A stretch of 64,000 nucleotides of DNA, from assembly GCA_028583415.1 (NCBI GenBank), contig CM053270.1, forward strand, positions 50,608,663 to 50,672,662, read 5' to 3'. Made by a program: the position numbers and the translations under genes. This document shows positions 35,430-46,841 of this stretch, in pieces. The stretch comes from Protea cynaroides. Lineage: Eukaryota > Streptophyta > Magnoliopsida > Proteales > Proteaceae. The notes below the pieces were generated by a model that made no database searches, was not told where the DNA came from, and saw nothing but the letters and a program-made list of their open reading frames with translations. Each line of letters starts with the position of its first letter. Within the stretch, counting starts at the first letter, position 1.

Positions 35430-35869
35430 TGTGAGGACAAAGATGGAAATCTTTAGAAGTCGCCACCTAGATTTAGGTCTAGGACCTTAGAAATGTGAAA
35501 TCTCACCCCAAGGTAAGACTTCGATTGACTCATGTCCCTTAGATTGGAATTCTGGTCCATCAGAGATTGGGTAAGTGTCAGGTTACGGTTATGGGAAGGG
35601 GTTAGGCACCCAAACCGCCCGATCGAAATCGGTCTCCTATACCTTTCCTATGCTAGACTCTATTTATTAAATTAAACCAAACCAAGTGGTTTGATATCAT
35701 TGAACCGAATCTGTATCCATCAGATTGCCTACGTATCACGGAATTATTCCGAAAATCAGGTTCACCATCGTAGTTCAGGTGTGATTAAAGTTTATGGATG
35801 TGATTTATGCTTGTGCATGATTAAGTTCATTGTTCAAGTTGAAATTTATGCTTGAATGGTTGAGAAATC

Positions 35870-36425
35870 CTATGGGTTAGGATCTGGATAGTCCATGTGG
35901 ACTGATAGATAGTCCTAGTGGATCTGAGAATAACCCTATTTGGGTTGAAATATGGATAACCCATTCTGGGTTGGAATGTGGATAACCCTATGTGGGTCTA
36001 TGGATAGTCCAAGTGGACTAAAAGTGTGGATAACCCTATTTGGGTTAAAATACGGGGGATGTCCTAGTGGATCTATGGATAGTCTGAGTGGACTAAAGTA
36101 TGGGTAAATATCCTAGTGGATCTATGGGTAGTCCGAGTGGATTAAGCTGTGGATCCGAATTTGGGTTTCTCCCAAATAGCCTACGTATCCTAGGGTTTGA
36201 CCTAGGAATCAGAATCTGCGTAGTTCGGGATGGTTGGTGGATATGGCTGGATATCCTAGTGGATCTATGGATAATCCGAGTGGACTAAGATAAATATCCT
36301 AGTGGATCTATGGATAGTCCAAGTGGACTAAGGTTATGGATCCGAATCTGGGTTTTTCCCAAATGGCCTACGTATCCTAGGGTTTGACCTAGGAATCAGA
36401 ATCCGCGTAGTTCGGGATGGATAAC
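35870..36425. repeat. Tandem repeats of near-palindromic AGTCC...GGACT words
   Basis: Units such as GGATAGTCCAAGTGGACTA and ATATCCTAGTGGATCTATGG alternate with GGATAACCCTATTTGGGTT. A longer unit of about 190-200 bp, ending CCTACGTATCCTAGGG and then GAATCYGCGTAGTTCGG, is present twice (copies ending about 36232 and 36420). Confidence 0.8.
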
Positions 36426-36903
36426 CTTTTCTAGGTTAATGATTGAGAATCTATTCTAGGTTTGGGATTGAGAACCTATTCTAGGTTTAGGGTTTGCCGA
36501 GGGGCAAATCGTCCTAAATTACCCTTTTCATTCTGAATTCTAGTTTTGGAAGGTTTGGCAAAGAATTCTCTTTCTTTATTAAGGTTTTATTGTTCCCATT
36601 ATGCCCTTCCCAAGAATGTGGGTGCCTAAATGCACGTCCCCACACCTACATTGTCTTCTAGAAGTGTGCATATATGGCAGTTTAACTAGGGTGTTGCATA
36701 AAATAAGTTATTGCCAAAAAATAGAATATTCTATCTAAATATGGCACATAAAACATTTATGACAAGAAATTCACATACGGTAAGATTGTTTAAAAATCTT
36801 TCAAATATGGCATGTATTGCAAATAAGGCAAGAGCCTATATGGCATGATCTAGTATGCTATCTTCTAAGCATAGCAAGATCCTAATTGCCATTTCTTTCC
36901 ATA

Positions 36904-37265
36904 TTTAGGGTTTTCTACCCTAATTATTATTTTATTTCTATTTTTTAGGATTTTCTACCCTAATTGCTACTTTCTTTCCATTTTAGGGTTTTCTACCCTA
37001 ATTGTAATTTTATTTCCATTTTTTAGGGTTTTCTACCCTAATTGCTATTTTCTTTCCATTTTTTAGGATTTTCTACCCTAATTGTTATTTTCTTTCCATT
37101 TTAGGGTTTTCTACCCTAATTATTTTCTTTCCATTTTTAGGGTTTTCTACCCTAATTATTTTCTTTCCATTTTTAGGGTTTTCTACCCTAATTATTTTCT
37201 TTCCATTTTTAGGGTTTTCTACCCTAATTATTTTCTTTCCATTTTTAGGGTTTTCTACCCTAATT
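36904..37265. repeat. Ten-unit telo-box-containing tandem array
   Basis: Ten copies of a unit centred on AGGGTTTTCTACCCTAAT. The last five are nearly identical with a 36-bp period; earlier ones vary in spacer length. Each holds TTAGGGTTTT (the telo-box AAAACCCTAA on the other strand) and an inverted CCCTAA. Confidence 0.9.
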
Positions 37266-40036
37266 GTGACAATAAGCATTTAATATAGCATGTGAGCAAG
37301 TGTAGCGCATAAATATGGCAATAAACATGTGTATCATTCCAATCATGGCAATGTGATTATTTCAATTATGGCAATGTGATCATTCCAATTATGGCAGTGT
37401 ATGCATACGAGCATCCGAACATAGCATAACATCAAATATGGCATGTGAGAAACAACCAAAGCATATGAGAATCAATCAAAACATGATGGAACATGCAGCA
37501 AGATAACAGCTTTGTCAGGCTGGACCAAAATGGGCACATAGGGCACTGTACTTACTCAAAAAATTCTTAAAATATATCCCTGGAAAGAAGACTCAGAGGC
37601 CAACATTTTGTCTCAAGGAAGCTATTCCTAAAAGAGACCATAGGCAGGTCGAAAACATTCCCCGAGTACAGGCAAATACACTGGTCAGGTCTGTTCCAGA
37701 TTTTTGACCAGTTGCACCATAAATTCCAAATAAAATCCTATTCTTAATGAAAATTAAATACAGACATATGTCTATGTAGATAACTATCTGATCTAAAATT
37801 TCATTAAGAAAAACAAGTTAAAACAGTATATTTTCTTTGTGAAAAATGACTCTTTTCAATCATGCAAATCAGCACATCATGACAGATCTGAAATCAAAGC
37901 TTTATGCACTTAAAAATTGATATCAATTCAACAAAAAATGGAAAAAATATGAAACCAGTGCCATTTTTTAGAAGACTTTCATGTCTAAAAAGTTCATGTT
38001 AAGTGGAATTTCTGATTATGGCCATAAAGCCTTTGTCTAGAGACTTTCCGATGGAGGATTGCATTACATCCGAGAAAAATAGCAATGTCAAAGACAAATT
38101 GTTTGATATATTTCCCCAATTCCAAATGGAACGAAATTTTTAGGGTAGTCTTCTATCATATCAGAGAGACTCCCATAAAATTTTGGGCTTCAAAATCTTA
38201 GAAAAAGTACATATGATGTACGTCCTAAATTTGAACCCTAAATCTGGAATTTTCAGATCAGAAAATCACTTTATGAAATTTACAAAAAACATCAAACATC
38301 ATTGTATATCAATCAAAAATTCATCATTGAATAGCTTAGACAAATTATCATTCATGAAAAATGTTAGACATAGGCATCCTAACATTAACAAGCATGTAAT
38401 AGAGCATTCATGATTGAGATTTCATGAAAATTAGCCTTTTTCAAGCAAAATTGGCATTCGGGTATTATAACGACCTCTAAATTTGTTTAGAGTACTAACC
38501 TTGGGCTCAAATCGAGCGAAACCGTTGATGAAGGGTGATTGGGGATTGTATCAATCCCCTTTGAATGTGAATCCTCCTTCCCCTCTCTTCTGCTTCTTTC
38601 TCTCTTCTCTTTCTCTCTCTCTTTCACGTTTTCCTCTCTCTCTGCTCTCCTTTCTCTCTCTCCCCACGTTTTCCTCTCTTTTTGCTCTCCTTTCTCTCTC
38701 TCCCCACGTTTTCCTCTCTTTTTGCTCTCTGGAAAAAAGGATCCTCCTCTTTGCCTATTTATAGTTTTTTCACTCATTTTCTAAAAGATCCTTTTTTCTA
38801 AAAAAATATTTTTTTTTTCCTTTTTCTTTCCTTCCTTTTTTCTTTCTTTCTTTCTCCTCTCTCTCTTTCACGTTTTCTTTCTAGAAAACGTGAAGGGGAA
38901 TCTTTTTCCCCTTTTTTCTTTTTTTTATTCCTCTCTCTTTCCTTTTTTTCTTCTCATGATCTTTTGGATTATCTCAAAACCCTAAATCCCCTTCTCTTTC
39001 ACGTTTTCTCTCTCCCCTCTTTCCTTTTTTTTCTCAAAAATCTTTTGGATTATGATTTACACATGTATATTACACATATATATATTTAATAACATACATA
39101 CACATACATACATACATACATGTATATATATATGTATATATATATATATTATAATATATATAGAGACTGACCTAGGTTGACAACTGATTTGAATTGAGTT
39201 GACTGGACTGATTGGAATTCACTGGGTTTCCTCTCCTTGTCATTTCACGGGTCATTTCCGCTGTCATCCCGCATGGAATTTTCCGATGGCCTCTATTCCA
39301 AATTTTTTGCGTTCATTTTGTAGAACATAAAAAATGAGAAATATAGGAACTTGAACCACCTCATTTGGAAGTAAAATGGTCAACTTATGAATTTTTGAAG
39401 TTTAAACGGACCAATTACCGATAATTTGGTTGACCATTCTGCATGAGATCCTTCGGAGACTTCTACCGAAAATATTTTACGTCCACTTTGTAGAGCACTA
39501 AAAATGGAACATAATGAGACTGGAATCACCTGAATCCGATGTAGAACGGAAAAGATATGCAGCTTCGAAGTTCTAATGATCATTTTGCATGCAAGTTTGC
39601 ATGGGATCCACTGGCGACTTCTACCCGGGATTTTTTACGTCCACTTTGTAGAACATCATGAATGAAGAATAATGGTCTTGGAATCATCCCGAATCGATGT
39701 CGGATGATCAAGATATGATGATTTGAAATTCAAGCAATCCAACTTAGGATAATTTGCATGAAGGCCCCCGGGATTATTATTTTATAATAATTTCGAAACC
39801 TCCCTTATATGTAGCATCCGACTAAAATGATCATATCTTCCTCATTTGATATCGAATTGAGCAATTCCGGTCTCGTTCGAAGATAATTCTATGACCTATG
39901 CATCCACGCAGATAATAGCCCATGACCCTGTTGTGAGGATCGGTGGAAAATCACAGATCTTTGGGTTAAAGGTCTGAAACCTGCCATATTGGTTCACTTA
40001 TGCCGAGGGTGGCAAAAATGGGGTGCTTACAGCTGC

Positions 40037-41100
40037 AACAAATACAACAGGTACAAGCTCCTATGCAAGCTGCCATAGGCATGGCTTTTCCAGCTGCACA
40101 GACGATACCGATGCCAGCAGGACAGGAAAGCACAGTACCAGGGGGAAGTAACAAAGTACCCCACGCACCTCAGACTCCCATCATGCTGGCTCAAGTACAA
40201 AACCCTGAAGTAGCTCCAGGTGGATATCAATACCAACCACCTATGTATGGGGCATATGTCCCTCATCAACTAGACCACTCCAGATTGATGGAGAATTTTC
40301 TGAAGATGAAGCCCAAGGAGTATAGTGGTAAGCCAGCTGATCCATTGTGGCCAGCACACTGGATCGATGAGATGGAGAGAAACTTCACGATGATGACAGT
40401 GAATGAAGAAGAAAAAGTATTGTGTGCAACGTTCATGCTAAAAGGCGATGCACACCACTGGTGGAAGTCCACACGGACGTATCTGATGACAAAGCACACC
40501 CAATTGACTTGGGATATATATAAGGAGACATTCTTTGAGAAGTATTTTTCTAGGAGTTTCAAGATTCCATGGAGAAGGAGTTCCTGAGTTTATATCAGGG
40601 ACAGATGATTGTCGATGCTTATCAACATCGTTATGAGGAGCTGTTTTTCTTTGCACCAGTCAGTATGCAAGTGGAAGATATAAAGACTCAAAGGTTCGTC
40701 ATGGGACTTAGGGGAAGCATACATAAACATGTTCTGCGACTTGAGAAGAAAACATACAATAAAGCTGTACAAATTGCTCGAGTGATAGAGTCGAGCCAGA
40801 AAGAGAGCTACTTTGCTCAAAATAGGGGAATCAAAAGACCAAATGGAAATTCTTACAACGGAGGGAACACCAAGGTATTCAAACCCTTCTGTACTTAAGG
40901 CTTCAATGCTGCAGCCAAGACCACTTCAGCAGCCCCACCGCAACCAAAGCAAAATGGTGAAGGAATAAGATGTTTTAACTGCAATCAATTAGGGCATGTC
41001 GCAAGAGAGTGTACTAAGCCCAACAAGCAACTACAACAAGGCAGAGTTTACGCGGTTACATCTGAGGATGCTGCCGCGTCGCCTGATGTGGTCATAGGTA
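40037..41100 (+). pseudogene. Element B gag, capsid and nucleocapsid part
   Basis: Continues the 35225 frame: QQIQQVQAPMQAAIGMAF, then FLKMKPKEYSGKPADPLW and HWIDEMERNFTMMTV, MLKGDAHHWWKS, TWDIYKETFFEKYF (retrotransposon gag family), then YQGQMIVDAYQHRYEELFFF. A one-base deletion near 40572 changes frame and a stop lies near 40897. The nucleocapsid zinc knuckle CFNCNQLGHVARECTK sits at about 40975-41020. Gag would form the particle and bind the RNA. Confidence 0.88.
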
Positions 41101-41121
41101 TGACCTGAATCTTATCATTTT

Positions 41122-42960
41122 GTGTTACGTTATGTGAGCATGTCGACTAAATCAAAACAAATCACAGGTATCGTACCTATTAATGGCATTCCCACCAGAG
41201 TACTCTTTGATTATGGAGCTACTCATTCTTTTATATCTGTGTCATTTGGAAAGAAGTTAAATCTACCCCTCAAATCCTTAGACTACAAATTGCTTGTACG
41301 ATCACCTATGGGATTAGAAGTGGAATTAGAAAAAGGTTATGGACCATGTCCAATTCTTATTGACGAGAAGACTTTGGATGCAACCTTGATCCAACTTGAG
41401 ATGGCAGACTTTGACGTCATCTTGGGAATGGACTGGTTAGCTCGGCATTCTGCAAACCTATTATGTGCCAAAAGAAGCTGACATTTAAAGACAAGGAAGG
41501 AGCAAAGTTTAGTTTTGCGGGAACCAAACTTCCTCGTAAACGAAAGCTCATACTCTCTGCATTAAAGGCTAGGAAGTGCCTTGAGGAAGGAGCAGTTGGG
41601 TATCTAGTATCTGTGGTCGATCTTACCAAAGAAGCACCACGAATGGAGGATATTGATGTCGTGCGTGACTATCCAGATGTATTTCCTGAAGAACTACCAG
41701 GACTACCACCCGACCGTGCTATAGAGTTTGTTATAGATCTGATACCCGGAGCCGCACCAGTATCTAAAGCATCTTATCGAATGGCTCCTACTGAACTGAA
41801 GGAATTAAAAGTACAACTATAAGAATTGCTGGACAAGGGCTACATCCGACCTAGCATATCACCATGGGGAGTGCCAGTATTATTCGTAAAGAAGAAGGAC
41901 GGTAGCGTTTGACTGTGTATAGACTATCGAGAACTGAATAAACTGACAATCAAGAATCGATACCCATTACCTCGGATCGATGACTCGTTCGATCAGTTGC
42001 AAGGTGCCAAAGTGTTTTCCAAGATCGATCTTCGGTCAGGCTACCATCAGTTGAAGATTAAGGACGGTGATATTCCCAAGACAGCATTCAGGACTAGATA
42101 TAGACATTATGAATTTTTGGTCATGCCTTTTGGATTGACATATGCACCAGCAATCTTTATGGAACTTATGAATCAGGTATTCCACGATATGTTGGATACG
42201 TTTGTTATTGTATTCATTGATGATATATTGGTCTACTCCAAGGACAAGAAAACTCATATTAAGAATCTAAACGCCGCTCTGCAGCGATTATGGAAGGAGA
42301 AGCTCTACGCCAAATTTACAAAGTGTGAGTTTTGGCTAAAGGAAGTCGCTTTCCTAGGCCATGTTGTATCCGCTGAAGGAATTAAAGTGGATCCTAGCAA
42401 GATCGAAGCTATTGTGAAGTGGAAAGCATCGAAGAGCGTTGCAAAAATTAAAAGTTTCTTAGGTCTAGCTGGGTATTATCGACGATTTATGGAAGACTAT
42501 TCCCAAATTGCTGTACCTCTCACTAGTTTGACTAAGAAGGGTGAAAAGTTTGTTTGGACTGATAAATGTGAAAAGAGTTTCCAAACATTGAAGGCTAGAT
42601 TGATATCTGCTCCAATCTTGACTATTTCGATTCCAGGACAACTATTTATTTTGTACACTGATGCGTCAGGATTGGGATTAGGATGTTTACTTATGCAAGG
42701 AGAATAAGTAATTGCTTATGCGTCAAGACAATTGAAGACACATGAGAAGAACTATCCCACTCATGATTTGGAATTAGCGGCAGTAGTACATGCTGTCAAA
42801 ATATGGAGACATTACTTGTATAGAGAGAAATTTTAGATTAAATCAGATCATAAGAGTCTTACTTACCTCTTTAATTAGAAGGAGTTGAATATGAGACAAA
42901 GGAGATGGCTGGAACTATTGAAAGACTATGATTGTGATATCCAGTATCATCGGGAAAAGT
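41122..42960 (+). pseudogene. Element B protease, reverse transcriptase and RNase H
   Basis: Protease: LFDYGATHSFIS (family DSGATH; the serine is replaced by tyrosine) and VILGMDWLARH. Reverse transcriptase: DYPDVFPEELPGLPP, IDYRELNKLTIKNRYPLPRI, FSKIDLRSGYHQLKI with the first aspartate, and FVIVFIDDILVYSKD with the DD pair. RNase H: LYTDASGLGLGCLLMQ and HDLELAAVVHAVKIWRHYL. Stops interrupt at about 41820, 41910, 42706, 42835 and 42878, each at a place where relatives have Gln or Arg. Without these the chain is largely continuous. Confidence 0.9.
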
Positions 42961-42964
42961 TAAT

Positions 42965-44640
42965 GTGGTTGCTGACGCACTGAGTAGAAAGGCAATGATA
43001 AAATCTCAAGGGGAGGTTAGCACCACTGCTGCACTGTGTACTATCGAAAAAGTATTCAATTACGATAATGAACATTTTGTGATAGATGCACCGGGGGAAT
43101 CAACTAACCAAGGGTTTATCCATCGGTTTGCAAATATGTTCGGCACGTTAAAGATTGTACCCGATATACTTGATGAAGTGAAAACAATGATTAAATCAGA
43201 CCCTTATCTAAGAACAATACAAGAAGACATTGAAAAAGGTAGGACTATTCCTGAGTTCACCTTAGATGATGAAAAGGTACTGAAGTACAAAGGAAGAATA
43301 TGTGTACCTGAAACAGAAAGTTTGGACATTAGACACCGACTAATGAAGGAAGCCCATACCACCGCCTATTCGATACACCCTGGAAGTACAAAAATGTATC
43401 ATGACCTAAAAAAATTATATTGGTGGAGAGGAATGAAAGAAGATATAGCCAAGTTCGTGTCTCAATGCCTAAATTGTCAAAAGGTGAAAGTTAAACGACA
43501 AAGACCAGCAGGACTGTTACAGCCGTTATCGGAACCAGCATGGAAATGAGACTGCATCACTATGGACTTCGTCACAGGATTACCATTGACTCCCTGAGTA
43601 GTTGACGCAGTTTGGGTGATTGTAGACCGACTGACTAAAACGGCTCGATTTATAGCTATACGACCTCAGTATACACTGGAGGGGTTAGCTAAGTTGTATG
43701 TGGATGACATTGTCAGATTACATGGTGTACCTGAAAGCATTGTGTCCGACAGAGATCCACGATTTACTTTAAAGTTTTAGGAAGGATTGCAGAAGGCTAT
43801 GGGTACAACATTGAAGTTCAGTACTGCATTCCATCCTCAGACCGACGGACAATCGGAGCGCACCATTCAGATTCTAGAAGACATGCTCCGAGCTTGTGTA
43901 ATTGATTTTAAAGGATCATGGGATGAAAAGTTACCACTGATTGAGTTCGCTTATAACAATAGCTATCAAGCTACTATACAGATGTCACCCTATGAAGCAC
44001 TGTATGACAGGAAGTGTCAAAATCCTTTGTTTTGGAATGAAGTTGGAGAACGTAGTATTGTTGGACCAGAATTTGTTGAAGAGACTTGTTGAGTAGTCGA
44101 CATTATCAAGAAAAGAGTAAGAACGGCTCAGAATCGTCAGAAGCAATATGCAGATACTAGACGCCGAGACCTTGAATTCGCCGTAGGTCATAAGGTATTC
44201 CTCAAAGTGTCACCTACGCGAGGTTTGAAATGGTTCGAACAGAAAGGAAAACTAAGTCCGAGATATGTCGGATCATATGAGATTCTAGCTAAACGTGGAA
44301 AAGTGGCTTACCAGTTAGCACTACCACCGTCTATGTCAAGTGTGCATGACGTATTTCATATCTCCTTATTGAAGAAGTATGTCAGAGATCCAACACACGT
44401 GTTGATAGTAGATCTACCTGATTTGACTGATGATTTGACATTTGAAGTAGCACCAACTGAAATCACCAGTCGAAAGGTGCAACGACTACGCAACCGTGAC
44501 ATTTATTATGTTAAGGTCACCTGGAGAAGCAGAGATATAGAAAAAATCACATAGGAAGAAGAGAATGCTATGCAAAAGCAATACCCTCATCTATTCGACT
44601 CGGAAGGTATGTATAATTTCGAGGACAAAATTTTAATAAG
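42965..44640 (+). pseudogene. Element B integrase with chromodomain
   Basis: HHCC finger region TAYSIHPGSTKMYHDLKKLY and CLNCQKVK, core aspartates in ITMDFVTGLPLTP and SDRDPRFT, the glutamate in TDGQSERTIQIL, then GHKVFLKVSPTRGLKWFEQK and a C-terminal chromodomain (SRKVQRLRNRDIYYVKVTWR, EEENAMQKQYPHLF). Chromodomains let such elements integrate in heterochromatin by reading histone marks. Stops at about 43547, 43594, 43778, 44090 and 44552 fall on Trp or Arg codons of relatives. Confidence 0.9.
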
Positions 44641-44650
44641 CAGGGGGGAG
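44637..44650 (+). promoter_or_regulatory. Polypurine tract of element B
   Basis: TAAGCAGGGGGGAG directly before the 3' LTR. Single copy here, unlike elements A and G. Confidence 0.85.
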
Positions 44651-44651
44651 T

Positions 44652-46841
44652 TGTAAGACCCGTATCGAACTAACCAGTCTTATCATCTTGTACCAGGTCT
44701 ACCTATCATGGTCGAGCCAAATGGACCAAGTGCGTGAAGGAAATAGCGAGACCAGGTATTAAACTGACCCAAAAATAGTAAAATAAGGGGCAGGGTCGCA
44801 TACCCAGATAGGCAGGGTTGGACCCCCCTCATTAGGGAGTCAGACCCCAGAAAATTTGACTGAGGGTCATACATTTTAGACCTGAGGGTCGACGGGATCT
44901 CCGACCCCCTCATCGACCCCCTCTTTGCCGACAGAAACCGTAAATAGGAAACTTTTCAAATTTCAAGGGGATTCTTTCCTAATCCCAATGGGACTTATTT
45001 TGGGAGGTTCTCCTCTATAAATAGGACGTCCCTTAGCCTCTTTCATTCCTTTCGAAACCCTAATTGAAAGTGAGAGAAAGAGAAGAGAAGGAGAAGAGAA
45101 GGAAAGTTGGAGAAGAAGACTAAAGAGAAGAATTCAGAAGCCAAAGGACCCAAACATGAAAGAATGGACTGTAGGATGAAATTTTCGACTCAAACCACGG
45201 GGGGTCGCACGTGGGGTCGATTGGGAATCGACCCTACCAGACCACAGGATCGACCCCCAGCATTCGGGAAGTCCAGGGATGCGGTGGTCGCACCCAGGGT
45301 CGATGGAACATCCGACCCTGGCATCGACCCTACCCCTGGGGGTCGCAGAAAACTGCTACCCTACCTGCGACCCGTCCTGCGACCCTCGCTTAACAGCAAG
45401 CCTAAAATTGTCGGAATGAATTCTAATTAAAATCTATCGACTTGTTAGGTTTTCCTATTGATATAAAAGTGATTCTTAAAAGCTAGAAAGAGGATCTACA
45501 CTCAAGCAAAGGTGAGGGAACAAGACCAAAACTAATTGGCTAATAATAAACTATTTTTATTTCTTGAGTCCAATGCCATGACTGATTCTATGCGTGTATG
45601 CTTGTAATGTGCATTCAACATGTCATCCAATATTTCTATTATTACTGTTCATGCATATTTAATTTCATTGTTTATAACATGATGATGATAATAGGATTAG
45701 GCATATGAATGTTTGTGTTTGGCTGGTGTACATGGTGCGGGTAGGGGATGGTATCAATCGGTACTTCAATGCCGTTTTCATTGGGGTATATTGTGCCATA
45801 GTTCTACTCAAGTCATGTCCGCTAAGCAAATGTTGGTGTACTTGATACGGATAGGGGATGGTATCAATCGGTACTGCAATGCCGTTTTCATTGGGTATAT
45901 TGTGCCATAGCTCTATACAAGTCTTGTCCACTAACATCGTCGTATCACCATTACCTTAGCAGAACTATTACCTCGTAGAGCATCAGGGGAGGTGGTCTCG
46001 GACCGTGTAGTCTTTGACTCTACCGGGGGGCCTTAGCTCTATCTCTATGGACGTATTGAGGGATGCTGGGGTGAGGCCTTGTATATACTGTTTGCCATTA
46101 GGATTGGTTAGTTGCGAGCCCAGTTTGCAAGCCCTCGCCAGCAAGAGCTTACGTGTTGGTATGAGGCAACCGGTACTACCATGCCATTTTCATGGGGGTA
46201 TATTGTGTCATAGTGGGTGCATGCGGGATCGACAATGTCGTTTTCATTGGGCGTTTTCACACACTCGTGTATAGAGGTGAGGCGGCCCGAACCTTTCTAT
46301 AGCACATTGCAAACTTATATACCAGACCACAGATATGAATTGAATGCATGCATATGTTTGTTGCATTGTTTTGTTTGCTCACTGAGCCGTGATGTGTGCT
46401 CACCCTTTCAACGTCGAATATTTTTAGTTGATGATGCAAGTACCACTGTGGAAGATTATATGAATGCTTCTGTGTACGGACACGTGGCTGCAATGGAGGC
46501 TGAAGACCTAGTGGAGACGCTTGACTTCTCATGCTAGTGCAACTCATGCGTTTTCGATTAGATTTTTATTTGAACTATTAAGGAAATATAATTGATATTT
46601 TATTTACTTATGTCTCGGTTGATACAACATAATTTGATATTTTATTTATGATTATCACAGTTAGATTCTTCAGTTCATTTAATATTAAGACTTCCGCTAT
46701 TGTGTATTTTTTTCTGATTATGGTTGTGGATGTGTATGGTTTAATTTAAAAGGACACAGCCAATTAGAGATCCTGGTTGAACCATTGGTTCATTAGCGGT
46801 TCATCACACCGTTCCGAATGGTGCAGAATTGGGGTGTGACA
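44652..46841 (+). repeat. 3' LTR of element B
   Basis: TGTAAGACCCGTATCG to TGGGGTGTGACA, 2190 bp. It aligns with the 5' LTR throughout except for a missing block of about 230 bp after the purine-rich stretch (junction near 45138) and scattered substitutions, many C/T or G/A. The missing block includes the candidate splice donor. Confidence 0.92.

Larger units (their letters stand above)
35430..40031 (+). mobile_element. Very long solo LTR, Tat/Ogre-like
   Basis: Begins TGTGAGGACAAAG and ends GGTGCTTACA, flanked by GCTGC on both sides (35425-35429 and 40032-40036). At 4602 bp it is far above usual LTR length but within the range of Tat/Ogre elements. Near its start GTCGCCACCTAGATTT and, at about 35598-35637, GGTTAGGCACCC with GCCCGATCGAAATCGGTC resemble words I know from Ogre-type LTRs. 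No gag, pol, primer site or second LTR is present. It contains two repeat arrays (35870-36425 and 36904-37265), CT-rich runs (38580-39040) and a TA/CA-rich run (39060-39160). The family name is inference; boundaries and duplication are seen. Confidence 0.8.
30263..46841 (+). mobile_element. Element B: Ty3/gypsy chromovirus with an antisense gene, 16.6 kb
   Basis: TCTAC occurs at 30258-30262 and 46842-46846, a perfect 5-bp duplication. LTRs at 30263-32683 and 44652-46841, an initiator-Met primer site at 32687, an antisense frame (34265-32967), gag (from 35225, interrupted by a 4.6-kb solo LTR), protease, reverse transcriptase, RNase H, integrase, chromodomain and a polypurine tract make a complete layout. 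Without the insert it would be about 12 kb. The domain order and the chromodomain put it in the chromoviruses, probably Tekay/Del-like. Many in-frame stops show it is dead. Confidence 0.92.

Noticed and set aside
36904..37265. CRISPR-like regular repeats
   Set aside because: There are no unique spacers and the context is a plant LTR; spacing variation is simple tandem repetition.
37082..37288. Repetitive frames on both strands (YFLSIFRVFYPN units and the inverse)
   Set aside because: The 36-bp tandem unit is a multiple of three, so any frame without a stop stays open. It is a satellite-like array, not a gene.
38487..38777. Charged RERREKE-rich frame and the serine/leucine-rich opposite frame
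   Set aside because: Produced by a CT-rich low-complexity tract within the solo LTR.
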